Of a stretch of DNA of 64,000 nt, positions 10,101 to 19,761 are shown piece by piece. Source of the DNA: Branchiostoma lanceolatum (taxonomy: Eukaryota > Chordata > Leptocardii > Amphioxiformes > Branchiostomatidae); contig NC_089722.1 of NCBI RefSeq assembly GCF_035083965.1, forward strand, positions 29,748,958 to 29,812,957, written 5' to 3'. The translations under genes were made by a program, and so were the position numbers. The notes below the pieces were generated by a model, which made no database searches, had not been told where the DNA came from, and worked only from the letters and a program-made list of their open reading frames with translations. Within the stretch, counting starts at the first letter, position 1. Every line of letters begins with the position of its first letter.

Positions 10101-12967
10101 ACCACATAGTCACCTTTAGGGATGTAATGAACGAAAGGAAGTTGCCATTTGACCATCTCAGCTCCAAGTTTCGCCATCGTCGTCTGCAGGTGCTGGAATC
10201 TGGTGTCCCCGTAGTCAAACCGTTTGCCGAAGACCAGGGCGCAGATGATGTTCCCTGCGGCTGTTGCCAGGTCGGTTGAGACAGCAAACGGCCTCCCGCT
10301 GTAACTGGAGATCTTTTGAAGAGGAAGAAGTTAATAGTCTGGGGGGAGATTCTCAGAAGATAGCCTCCATAGCAGGCTCTCTGGGCCTTTTGGGGGCTTA
10401 TGATACACTTTTGCTAAAGACTTCTTTTTGTACTGGGTCGTTTGTGCAGCCAGCCTGTAACCATTTGGCCCGGTTTCGGGCTGACTGCACAAACGACCCA
10501 GTACAAACCGTTTTAAGTGGCGTCGTGTGGGGCAACTGTAGAGCACGCGGCTGTCAAACAATGGGTCCCGGGATCTAATCCCAGGTGTAACCAGAGACAT
10601 GTCCGAACTTGCGCCCCGACGTTGTGCCCTTGGGAAAGGCACTTAACACGACTTTCCTCACTTCACTCAGGTGTAAATGAGTACCTAGATCATCTAGGGT
10701 TAGGACGTCCCTCGGATAGGACGTTAAATGGAGGTCCCGTGTTTGGGGAGAGCAACACCCCGCACACGTTAAAGAACCCACCACACCTTTCGAAAAAGAG
10801 TAGGGGCATGCCCCGGTGTGCGATGGTCCAAATCTTACAGTCCAGTCTGGGATGACATCTTGAAAAGGTGATAGTTCACCTGTTATGTCAATCCTTCCAC
10901 AAAATGTGGTAAATCAAAATAAATAAATAAATAAATAAATGAAAAAGAAGTCATCAGCCAAAGTATGTTATAAGCACAAAAAAGGCCCAGAAAGCCTGCT
11001 ATGGAGGCTACTCAGAATAGGCATAGAAAATGAAAAAAGTGGCCCGCCCTGTACGTAATTAGTCCAGTACCATAGAATGATAGCTTGGTGTCTTTCGATC
11101 ATTTTTATGTATCTCTCGATCATTTCTATGGCAACCATTGCTAAGGAAAGGATACTTCCATAGCAACGGAAAGGCCCATAGTTTTTGCAGTATAATAATT
11201 TAGTGTTAGTATTTAGACAAGAAAAGTCACATGCTTTATTGTTATATATTGTCTGTCCGTCCTTTCATGTTACATGTACTTGCAATTAGCCTACGGGCAA
11301 GAACTTGCAATAAACTTAAACTTATTATTATAACCCTAGCTAGACCTGGGATAGGAAGAGGTCTTGGTCTTTGCAAAAATGTATAAAATCTTAACGACTT
11401 GAGCTAGGACTACCAAACTTAGTCACTTTTCCAAAAAACTTCAGAATAGTGAAGTTAGATTATCAGTTTGGTGTTGCCATGGCAACGGATTTCTGACAGG
11501 CATACATTTTTATTACAATCAACGTTTTCCTGCCAAACCACACGTGTTTTATTACATCGTTAACATCTTATGTAATTTAATGTCACTTTTATGATTTGAA
11601 TCTATAATATATGCTAATTTTATGATATCATTAGTCTAAATCCAAGAAGGTGGGCCGTATCATTAATTAAAGGTATAACTAGGCTATTTTTCCTCTAATT
11701 TTGTCACTACCTCATATTTTGTTAAAAACAAACATTCATGTTAACGATTTTAGTCCATTTCATTTTTAGGTTATATGTTGTATAGTGTATTTTCGCAAAT
11801 TCGAGATTGCCGACTAGTATACTGTATAAATTGCCGACTTACACTGGATAGTAAAGGAATGGGAGGGAAACATGAATTTGCCTGCAAAATAGATTTGTTT
11901 TTAGATTTTTTTCTGCAGTGTGAATTTGTTTCTTGTATGACAAAAGTAAACAACCGCACCTTGACACAAATAAAACGCGCCTCCTCTTGAATTTGATCTT
12001 GTATGCTCCCTCGGCCCATTTTCACTCCAAGTCCTCGGAAGACACTGGCTGCAAACCTCCGCCGTTTCTTGAAGACTTCTCCGTAAGGAGCCATTAAGAT
12101 GTCTATTCAAACAAAACCAAGGCATCATTTGTTTACATTTCATGAGTTATGTACGATAGCTGGCTTCTTTGTTTACCTTATTGTCTAGAATTATTAATAA
12201 TAACTATAAATCCCATCTTAAGTTCTCAACGTTCACAGACAAGAAGAAAACTTAAGTTCTCAACATCACAGAACCCACCCATTATAGGAAAAGTGGGACC
12301 CTCGTCTTCCACTGCGCAAGCTGACAGACGATCTTCGAAACGTCGATCTTTTAAATACTGTAAATGCAGAAATGTTGGCGATGTTCGCGGCAGCCGTTTC
12401 ACCGCGAATTCAAATCCACCGCGAACATTTTGTCCAATACTGTAGCAGTATGTGACTATAGCGCTGCTGCGAACTTGAAACCACCGCGAACACTTCATTT
12501 TTGCCTTGGCGCGAAATAAAAACCACGCGAAATTACATGCATTTACAGTAAAACAGTTGTGCGATGACCTCTCCTAAGAAAATCATACAGCACCTACCCT
12601 GATCACCTCCGGTAGCAACCATGACGGGTCCATCATGCCGCGTAGAATATACATCTTTCTCCATCATTTCCTTCAGAGCCGTGTATCCGCTCACAACACA
12701 TATTTCACCACTCTTTATCTTAACACGATAAACGTCACCGTGCTCTTTGGCCCACTTGCAGAACAGGAGACGATGATCGGTCGTCAGGAAAGTTGGCAAG
12801 TGGTGCAGCAGGGGCCACCCTCCAGGCACCAGCGGAGCCAGGTTACCGGGCCTCTCAACCTAGAGAAACCTCACAGCTAACACAAAGGTGGCAACAAAGA
12901 CCAGAATGGTAGACACGTCCAGCAGGGTGAGCGGGAAGCGTTCTAGGAGCGTGAAGACCTCCGCCAT
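7195..12967 (-). CDS. CYP2-like cytochrome P450, seven exons, one in-frame stop
   Basis: Exons in transcript order: 12967-12598, 12102-11960, 10312-10114, 9526-9240, 8997-8809, 8190-8055, 7376-7195. Phases agree throughout and sum to 1506 nt, 502 codons including the stop, the usual CYP2 length. Landmarks are an N-terminal membrane anchor, APYGEVFKKRRRF (helix C, with Phe where Trp is usual), NIICALVFGKRFDYGD, the I-helix FIAGTDTTAATLTW, the K-helix EAQR, FDPSRF, and the heme loop FSTGRRNCLG with its cysteine ligand. The family is a membrane-bound monooxygenase of the endoplasmic reticulum; the substrate cannot be inferred. Codon 36 (12862-12860) is TAG, between the anchor and the proline-rich hinge. 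This is a recent pseudogene, an allele, an assembly error, or initiation downstream. Introns hold SINEs, a foldback element and a tandem repeat of an exon end. Confidence 0.85.
7782..8060 (-). repeat. tandem repeat of a P450 exon 3' end with its splice donor
   Basis: The terminal ~50 nt of exon 6 (encoding about NNPPSFLPFS) plus adjoining intron is repeated about four more times downstream in the intron, at 60-75-bp spacing. On the minus strand the copies end near 8055 (the true donor), 7994, 7931, 7859 and 7782. Four of the five retain GT after the exon-like end. Confidence 0.85.
8363..8392 (+). ncRNA. hammerhead-like core, decayed copy
   Basis: CTGACGA, a 7-nt arm, loop GGAT, a 7-nt arm, then GAAA. 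Two arm pairs are mismatched relative to the copies at 19187 and 51394. The shared downstream text (TTATCCAGTTGCTTGAGTAA) marks it as part of a dispersed retroelement end. Confidence 0.4.
8446..8768. mobile_element. foldback element with ~80-bp inverted arms
   Basis: The left arm ATTCTGAATGGAGTTTAAAC continues through CTACAGTCTTTGTCAAGGAG. It is matched in inverse by CTCCTTGACAAAGACTGTAG and GTTTAAACTCCATTCAGAAT. It sits in the P450 intron between 8190 and 8809. Confidence 0.8.
9700..9965 (-). mobile_element. SINE-like element, truncated
   Basis: This is the reverse complement of the body of the element at 10515-10850, with shared motifs GCATGCCCCTACTC, GTGGTGGGTTCTTT and ATCCGAGAGACGTCC. 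It lies in a P450 intron. Confidence 0.65.
10428..10507. repeat. short perfect inverted repeat
   Basis: TTGTACTGGGTCGTTTGTGC and its reverse complement GCACAAACGACCCAGTACAA flank a ~25-bp loop. It adjoins the SINE that follows. Confidence 0.85.
10515..10850 (+). mobile_element. tRNA-derived SINE-like element
   Basis: The head resembles a tRNA promoter, with an A-box-like GTAGAGCACGCGG and a B-box-like GGGATCTAATCCCA. The body GGGAAAGGCACTTAACACG recurs in reverse at 9700-9965 and 48178-48375. A short ATAAATA tail follows at about 10918-10940. Confidence 0.6.
12356..12550. mobile_element. mariner-like MITE, copy 1
   Basis: Ends are TACTGTAAATGCA and TGCATTTACAGTA, meaning a TA target site plus CTGTAAATGCA inverted repeat. 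The interior is rich in TTCGCGG/CCGCGAA. Sister copies lie at 13251, 53316 and 61134. Confidence 0.75.
12860..12862 (-). other. in-frame TAG in P450 exon 1 (codon 36)
   Basis: The frame from the ATG at 12967 reads VLAVRFL, then TAG, then VERPGNLAPLVPGG, continuing open to the donor at 12598. Only this codon interrupts an otherwise intact coding sequence. Confidence 0.9.
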
Positions 12968-13250
12968 CGTTACAGTCTAGTAGTCTGTAGCAGACTCCAT
13001 GGGCTGATAGACAAATAAGGCAAATTGGTTTGATAATTTTCCACAGGAGTTAGCCGGTCCTAGAGTTATCATTTGCAACCTACGGTCAAATGAGACAAGC
13101 TCAAATTGCCCTTCCAAGTATCCCTAGTTGGGCCGATTTTTACAAATTGTTCCCCTGACCGGGGATGTCTGGTAGAGACTAGAGGTTTGGCAGTGTAAGC
13201 TGCGTGTGAAACAAGCTACGGAAACCCGATCATTCATGGGTAGGCGGGGC

Positions 13251-13447
13251 TACTGTAAATGCATTTAAGTTCGCATGGTTTTAATTTCGCGGTAGGGAGA
13301 AAATGGAGTGTTCACGGTGGTTTTAAGTTCGCGTTTGAAACAGTCATAGGTGGGCAAAATGTTCGCGGTGGTTTTAAGTTCGCGCTGAAAGCTCACCGCG
13401 AAAACCGCGAACATAAAACCACCCCGAACATTTCTGTATTTACAGTA
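13251..13447. mobile_element. mariner-like MITE, copy 2
   Basis: The same ends as copy 1 (TACTGTAAATGCA and ATTTACAGTA) and the same GGTTTTAAGTTCGCG internal motif, here repeated. Confidence 0.75.
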
Positions 13448-13628
13448 CCTAGTAAAAACGATTAATCATTGTTGTACATGGATGGGCGCTGTAGGTGTGA
13501 TGGGAATGTTGCGTTAATAGCTCACCTTCAACAGTCTGCGGCAGTTTAGGGGGGCAGTGTAAACCTTGTAGCTTCGTTAGGTAAACTATGGGAACAGAAT
13601 TTGTTTATTTTTCTTTCCAAACACTCGG

Positions 13629-13698
13629 TCACGGTATGACGGTACCTGGTGCTACACTGAAGACGGCCCGGAGCCATGCGATGTTGTTCCTTGCAACG
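13629..13698 (+). pseudogene. kringle exon 3' fragment
   Basis: The frame reads [20 protein letters not shown], ending AACG before GTGAGT. This matches the end of the intact kringle exon at 25585-25827 on the other strand. The homology continues about 300 bp into the intron, for example GTTATATACGCGAACACC. It is a dispersed gene fragment with no other kringle exon near it. Confidence 0.8.
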
Positions 13699-14005
13699 GT
13701 GAGTCTGAAATTGACTACTGAACACCAATTCGTAATGCATGATATGTTATATACGCGAACACCTTGTGCTGATTGTACATATTGTTATTCTTTTATCTTG
13801 TATATCAGTTGAGTGTGCACGTTTGTACATGTTTTTGTACTGTTGATTTGAAGACTGTGTAATTCAGTCGGCTGTACATTGTCAAGAAGGTTGTACAGGC
13901 TGCAACGCTGTTTAAGTGTTTTAAGAATCTTTAAATAAACCATTATATGAAATTTGGCAGAATTTTCCTCCATGAATAGACATCTTTTACAGACCAGAAA
14001 TATAC

Positions 14006-14217
14006 TTCGCTTATCCTTTTATTAAATCAACAAAGTGTATGATTTGATATTGCATACGAATGTTAATGTAAATAGACTTCACAGTCGTCTGTGTCGCTGT
14101 ACAAAATTGCCCGATATATTAGTGACACATCATAATGACATGGTTAGAGAATTCATATCATAATATATCTTGTAACTCTTCTATTTTTTTGTTTAGCTTC
14201 TTTAGGTTGAAGCTACT
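14006..14217 (+). repeat. duplicated segment (partner 4437-4672)
   Basis: Near-identical ordered text with the 3' flank of the TSP1 gene. It directly follows the kringle-derived fragment, forming a chimeric duplicated block from 13629 to 14217. Confidence 0.75.
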
Positions 14218-14513
14218 GTAGCCACGTTTGTAAGGAAGTCTTCCGGGCACAAGTCAGTGAAGCGTTACTTTACACCTTTGTTTTGTTTCCTTGAAGGGTT
14301 TACATTTCACGAGTCTGACTTGCAATTCATAGAACATCAGTAAGGGGCGCTTCTTTCAAGCACCCTTCAGGTCAGGTCAACTCAGGTCAATGATTTCCCC
14401 GTGTTTGTTCCTCGGGAGTTATACAAAGTACCAAGGGTGACTCAGCGGGTTTTTACGATCGGATGTAATTCCTGGAAGGCAAAACTACGAAAACCACGCT
14501 CTCCTTTTTCAGC

Positions 14514-14772
14514 ACTCGGTTCCAGTGCTGAAAGTGGCTTCAGCACTGGAAAACCAGTGCTGAGTTAAGTTCAGCACTGGAAAACCAGTGCTGAACTTTC
14601 TTCAGCACTGGAAAACCAGTGCTGAACTTAACTCAGCACTGGAAAACCAGTGCTGAGTGGAGTTCAGCACTGGAGAACTCGACGTCAGCACTGGAAACCG
14701 AGTGCTGAGACAAGCTTCGGCACTGGAAACCGAGTGCTGACAAATATTCCGCACTGGAAAACTAGTGCTGAG
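14514..14772. repeat. array of ~24-bp palindromes, left block
   Basis: Successive hairpin units CAGCACTGG/CCAGTGCTG with 4-5-nt A-rich loops, separated by 5-8 bp. Each unit is self-complementary. Confidence 0.9.
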
Positions 14773-15274
14773 ATACGTTACGGCGGTGACTTACTTGCGA
14801 TTTCAAACCGTAGTATTTTTCCGGACTATTCACTGAAATTTATCCATAGCGCATATCTATGACAGATTTCGATTTCTATATTACCGGGGTAAAGTGCTCT
14901 GACGCTGCTCTGACTATAAATCCTCGACGTGACCGATTTTTGAGTAAGATCTTCCGGTGGGCCAGAGGTTAAAGGGTAACTGCAACGTCATTGGAAGATA
15001 CCATTGTTTGCGGACAAGTTACAAGACACCCGGGAACTCATTTGCCTACCTGAAATAACAATTTCTACTTCCTTATTTAATTTCAAAATGTTAAATTTCA
15101 AAATACTGATTAGCAAACGAACCAATACAATTTTCAAAACACTTTATTTTGAAGCCCATCCATGCCCATCACATCGAGGGCTATCAAGCACCATCGGACG
15201 CACCAACAGCCATGACAGATTTAATATTTCTTGAGATTCATCGCCGGCTCTTCGAGTAGAATATCAGAACCACC

Positions 15275-15317
15275 GGCCCTTTTCAGGGCCACCCAAATCT
15301 CTCACAAAAGAGCTGTA
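15275..15317 (+). promoter_or_regulatory. histone mRNA 3' processing signal (stem-loop plus U7 site)
   Basis: GGCCCT-TTTC-AGGGCC (15275-15290) is the canonical 6-bp stem with a UUUC loop, followed by ACCCA. Fifteen nt downstream, AAAAGAGCTGTA (15306-15317) is complementary to the 5' end of U7 snRNA as I know it. Spacing and flanks are those of replication-dependent histone genes. No recognisable histone ORF precedes it. Confidence 0.8.
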
Positions 15318-15558
15318 TCACATCACAATCACGAAACAAAGATATACAACTTATGACCAGAAAGAAAGAAAGAAATAAAGTTGTTCATTTGCTACACATC
15401 CCTCATACCTATATCTACTATAAAATAATTACACAATGAACAAAATGACAAAATTGTGTCGGAATAAAGTTGGTCATTGTTTATTCTAAATGAATCACAA
15501 AGTAACTAGTAAGTAAGTTAACAAGTGACCATGTTGTACTTCTTACGACTAATACTTC

Positions 15559-16312
15559 TCTCAGCACTGGTAAGAAAAACGTTCCAGTGCTGAAAACACT
15601 TCAGCACTCGTTTTCTAGTGCTGAGTTTTTTTCAGCACTCGTTTTCTAGTGCTGAGTTTTTTTCAGCACTCGTTTTCCAGTGCTGGGGATTTTTCAGCAC
15701 TCGTTTTCCAGTGCTGAATTGTCCCCGAGCACTGGTAAATCCAGTGCGGAAAGCGTGGTTTTTGTACATCAGCACTCGGGCACCAGTGCTGAAAATACTT
15801 CAGCACTCGGTTACCAGTGCTGAAAATACTTCAGCACTCGTTTTCTAGTGCTGAGTTTTTTTCAGCACTCGTTTTCCAGTGCTGAGTTTTTTTCAGCACT
15901 CGTTTTCCAGTGCTGAATTGTCCCCGAGCACTGGTAAATCCAGTGCTGAAGGCGTGGTTTTTGTACATCAGCACTCGGTTCCAGTGCTGACGGCGGTTTC
16001 AGCACTGGGTAACCAGTGCTGAATGACCTTTGACATGACCCGTGACCTGGCGCCGCCGCTCTGTCGCGCATTCAGCACTGGTAACCGAGTGCCGAACTCC
16101 ATTCAGCACTGGAAAACGAGTGCTGAAAGAAACTCAGCACTGGAATACAGCGATTCAGCACTGGAAAACGAGTGCTGAACTTTCTTCAGCACTGGAAAAC
16201 GAGTGCTGAACTTTCTTCAGCACTGGAAAACGAGTGCTGAACTTTCGTCAGCACTGGAAAACCAGTGCTGAGGCCGATTCGTCCGTTGATTCAGCACTGG
16301 AATACCAGTGCG
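15559..16312. repeat. array of ~24-bp palindromes, right block
   Basis: Repeated TTCAGCACTCGTTTTCCAGTGCTGA-type units, more than twenty with the left block, with varying intactness. The orientation of the A/T loop is mostly opposite to that of the left block, then switches back near 16075. Confidence 0.9.
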
Positions 16313-16458
16313 GAAGGCGTGGTTTTCGTAGACTTGCTCCTGGAAGTCCACGATGATCAAACCGACATGTCGTGATGTAAACGCTAATCTTACAAAGCGC
16401 TGAGAAGGATACAATCTTAGCTTTTGTAACCCGGAAGTGACTGAGCTTTCGCGATATT

Positions 16459-18123
16459 ATGGCGACGGGTGAGACCACAGAAACAGCAGAAGAAGCCAAG
16501 AGTCCGGGCTGGTCTATGTGGCTGACGTGTAAGAGCATGAGGGCGAAGTTTCCCTCAGTCCGGCAGATCGCCACAGACGAGCTGGATCGTCTGCTGAAGG
16601 CCCAGCAAGCCTCGGACGGGAGTAACGAGGTCAGAAACAGGGGTCACGAAATTGGGGGAGGGGGGCAAGCGCGCAGTGCTAACCTTTTTGATTTGTCTGT
16701 ATTTGACAAGTTATTGTGATTTACCACCTTTGTAGCCTATGTGCCATGTATTTAGTTTACTGGGGCTCCACATGGTAAGGGGGTGGGTGGGTGTATTGAA
16801 GCCCCGGTAAGCTAATTAGGATGGCACACAGGCTACCACATTTTGTGCATGGGTAACAAACCAAGTGATGAAACCATACTTACGCTACGAGTAACGTTAG
16901 TAGTCTTTTGACATAACTGTTATATATTTGTTTGTTCGTTCCTCTTTGTTAGGTTATATTCGGAAGTTCACCAATTCACTAAAGAAGGGCATTTATTAGC
17001 CAATCAGCACCAAGGACAGGGCATATCATTCTCATCCCCATAATTGGCAAAATTCTCATGATATCAGGTTCTGTTACTGGATTCCAGGCCAGTAGAGGAG
17101 TACTCTATCAGCCACATCCCTGATGCAGTCCGTGTGGACCACGGCGGCGATCTCACACCAGCCCTGGACAGAATACGGCAGGAGAACGACACGTCTCGTC
17201 CGCTGGCAGTCGTAGCCTACTGCTCCGTCGGATACAGGTCATCAGTGGTAGCAAAGAGGTCAGATGTTATCCGTGTTCGTTTGTTTCTTTGTTTCTTTGT
17301 TTGTTTGTTTTTCAGACCCCTTTAGTACCTAGTGGCACATAATGTAGCAAGTTTCCTTGCTGTTTAGGTAGCAGGAAATAATTTTACTGGGAGGGGTTGC
17401 CAGCCCACTTTATGTGCTCAAGGCACCTTTTCGTACACAGGACCCCCATTTATGTCCCTTCCAAAGGACGGGTGCAGCCCTAATCGAGATGCCTTTCCCA
17501 GGATTGAACCGGGGCCTCCCAGTTACCAACTAATTGGAACCAGTAGCTGAACTGTGAGGCTGCTACCAGTTGAGCTACAGGGACGTCCCATTAGCCTGGT
17601 ATACATCCCTATCATAGCTATTGGGCCCGGCCCCTTCTGCCCTTTGCAAACCCGATAAAATATCAGGGATGGATACCAGGTTATTCAGATAATAGGGCCA
17701 CACCAATTTATTTCCTTGGTTGAAGGTTATTTGAAATGAAGAATTGAACAGTCAGGACAACATGAAAGCAGAAACTTAAAGCTGACTACAGTCACTCCCT
17801 GAGACACTGTGTATCAAGGCTTTCCTCTCTGGTTTTATTATGCTTTCCAGGTAAGCATATTTTTCAACCAATATTTAAATCCCCAAATAAACGATCAACT
17901 GTTCATATTGTTGCCTAGGCTTGAGGAGGAACTGAAGAAACTCCCATCAGGCAATTCAAATCGACCAATCAGCATCTACAACCTGGAGGGTAGCCTGTTC
18001 AAATGGGCCAATGAGGGGAGGGCAATGGAGGACAGTGAATGCAAGACGACGACCTTGGCTCACCCATACAGTAGTTTATGGGGAAGGCTACTCAACAAAC
18101 AACTCCACTGCTGGTCAAGATGA
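16459..18123 (+). CDS. small rhodanese-domain protein
   Basis: Three exons: 16459-16629, 17068-17258 and 17919-18123, phases 0 and 2, totalling 567 nt for 188 residues. The ATG at 16459 opens a short N-terminal segment (MATGETTETAEEAKSP). The rhodanese fold begins at VLLLDSRPVEEYSISHIPDA and continues to the active-site loop CSVGYRSS, with the catalytic-type Cys. It ends with the family-typical IYNLEGSLFKWANEGR. Rhodaneses transfer sulfane sulfur or act as persulfide/phosphatase-like modules; the substrate here is unknown. There is no signal peptide or membrane segment, so it is probably cytosolic. Intron 2 contains a SINE and a hairpin element. The start lies about 120 bp beyond the palindrome element, which may therefore sit in the promoter region. 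Confidence 0.85.
16731..16838. mobile_element. short hairpin MITE
   Basis: GTAGCCTATGTGCCAT and TTTACTGGGGCT are matched in inverse by AGCCCCGGTAA and ATGGCACACAGGCTAC. It lies in intron 1 of the rhodanese gene. Confidence 0.65.
17330..17590 (-). mobile_element. tRNA-derived SINE
   Basis: The minus strand begins GTCCCTGTAGCTCAACTGG, a tRNA A box, and carries a B box GGTTCAATCCT about 75 nt later. A SINE body follows (GGGTCCTGTGTACGAAAAGG). It is in intron 2 of the rhodanese gene. Confidence 0.75.
17592..17686. mobile_element. short hairpin MITE
   Basis: AGCCTGGTATACATCCCT is matched in inverse by AGGGATGGATACCAGGTT, with GGGCCCGG near the centre. Confidence 0.65.
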
Positions 18124-19186
18124 TAATTGGTCACATTTATTTTTGTAGTCTTACATGTGAGCAGCCATCATACTAGTACAGGGTGATTCTGTAATTCTTT
18201 CTTGTAAATTTGCATATTAGTTGATTTGGTTCATGCTGAAAATCTTGATTTCCATGCGCTGTATTGATGTTGTCAGCAGGGCTAGCTCTTTATAACAAAC
18301 ACTGGCAAGTTACTGCTTAGCATATGTTTTGCACTTGTTTAATTTCCTGCTTCTGTCTTTCACAGCCAGACCAATGAAATAGATACAGCGCCTAAGGACA
18401 ATCTTCGTAGTGAAGATAAAAATGGATGGCTCAGTATGTTAGTGGAACTTTAGTAGATAATAGATAGATATACATCGTACAGACTTAAGGTTTACCAGGA
18501 CCAAGGAAGCTAACACAATCAACTTACAAAACTTCTGTATTTCTCAGCTAGTTGAGAACATTTCAATGTAACATTACGTGATATTCATGGCATTTCATAG
18601 GATACTGATACGGATATCTTATTAGCTAACGTACATATTATCTTGTTAAGTAACATATATATCTATTATTCATCATTAACATACATACTTATTAAGAAAT
18701 TAACCTAGATATACCACCACATGTTATTGTCTTACAGAAAAGAGCATACCTTCTAAGCGGCACATGTGCATTTTGTTATATCCTGCCGGCTGCCTTTCTG
18801 TAATACAGATTTTTTAAAGTCCTCATTCGGATGAGTTTTGACATTAAAGATATCAATACAGATCAAAGCTTACATGCTAACATTCCTTTTAGAACTCAAA
18901 ACAAATGCAAATACTCTAGTATGATAAGCTATAAAAGTCATTATCGAGAATTGCTTAAAACATTTCATTCTCATCTATCTAAATGAATGCTTTTGCCTCG
19001 GCATATTTTGCCTCCCATCAGACTACACATCATTTCTAAAACAACAGGAGCTAATTGATTCATTAGCATGCAACCTTGTCTTAACTTACTATCCTATTGA
19101 ACCATCTGAAATTGTCTTCCCTTCATTAACATATCCATTAAGAGTTTTGGTATAAAACCCAGTTCTACCAGATCCTTCTTTAGTCA
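18124..19186. other. intergenic, no gene seen
   Basis: AT-rich sequence between the rhodanese gene stop and the LINE-related remnant. No exon was recognised. Confidence 0.6.
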
Positions 19187-19216
19187 CTGACGAAAGATGG
19201 CGGATGCTATCTGAAA
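19187..19216 (+). ncRNA. hammerhead-like core in retroelement end
   Basis: CTGACGA, A, AGATGGC, GGAT, GCTATCT, GAAA. The two 7-nt arms pair fully, with one G-U. Compared with the copy at 51394, one pair has changed from C-G to U-A, a compensatory change. Confidence 0.5.
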
Positions 19217-19229
19217 CGTCTGACTGTTT

Positions 19230-19595
19230 CAAAATCTTATCCAGTTGCTTGAGTAATTATTTTTGGCGTATCTTATTACCTGGATGTCTAACCTTCATCA
19301 ACGTACACATCATTGTTTTCCTACAGCCTTTGCCTGTACTTTCTGTCACTATCGCGCATATGTCCATCCACTATCACAGGATGAGCAACACTTTGTAGTA
19401 GAATGTAGTTTATACATCAAAGAGAGAGCTGAGTTTTATAAACTAATGCAATGTAGGTTTCCCCATTTCATACACCTTAGCAACACAGAAAAGTTCATAT
19501 TTCTAATGGCTTTAGACAACCTCTTGATTATTAAGCACAACTGTACCTATGTTTACATCATTACTAAGAAGCGAGAAGAGGCCAAATCCGTGTAA
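19230..19595 (+). mobile_element. LINE 3' fragment
   Basis: The plus frame reads EQHFVVECSLYIKERAEFYK, then TEKFIFLMALDNLLIIKH, ending at 19595. This resembles the cysteine/histidine-containing C-terminus of LINE reverse transcriptase proteins. A similar fragment lies at 50815-51050. Confidence 0.6.
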
Positions 19596-19761
19596 TTATT
19601 ATTAGACTAGTGCTAGCTTGTCATTGTTTATAAGTATTTGCAAACTGTGACTTTTTCTGTCGTGACCTGTACTGAACCCAGTGGGTATGTGTGTGTACAA
19701 TTAGGTTCTTCATTCACTATCACTGATCGATTAAAAAGTTCTGGCGTCAGGTGAAAATGCC

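Larger units (their letters stand above)
14479..16338. mobile_element. hAT-like non-autonomous element made of palindrome arrays
   Basis: The terminal inverted repeats are GCAANNCTACGAAAACCACG on the left and its inverse ending at 16338. The element is flanked by the direct repeat CCTGGAAG (14471-14478 and 16339-16346), an 8-bp duplication as in hAT transposons, with one extra base on the right. Inside are two arrays (about 14514-14772 and 15559-16312) of the 24-bp palindrome TCAGCACTGG-AAAA-CCAGTGCTGA and variants with a CTCG edge. The TIR motif also recurs internally at about 15749 and 15949. The unique centre (14780-15550) has no transposase and carries a histone 3' processing signal. Confidence 0.7.

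Noticed and set aside
15004..15240. Possible degenerate histone (H2B-like) coding sequence upstream of the histone 3' signal
   Set aside because: Only a short resemblance around ATCGCCGGC was seen. No histone fold residues could be followed in any frame.
14514..16312. CRISPR-like appearance of regularly spaced 24-bp repeats
   Set aside because: Units are individually palindromic, spacers are 5-8 bp, variable and not unique, and the context is animal nuclear DNA with introns.
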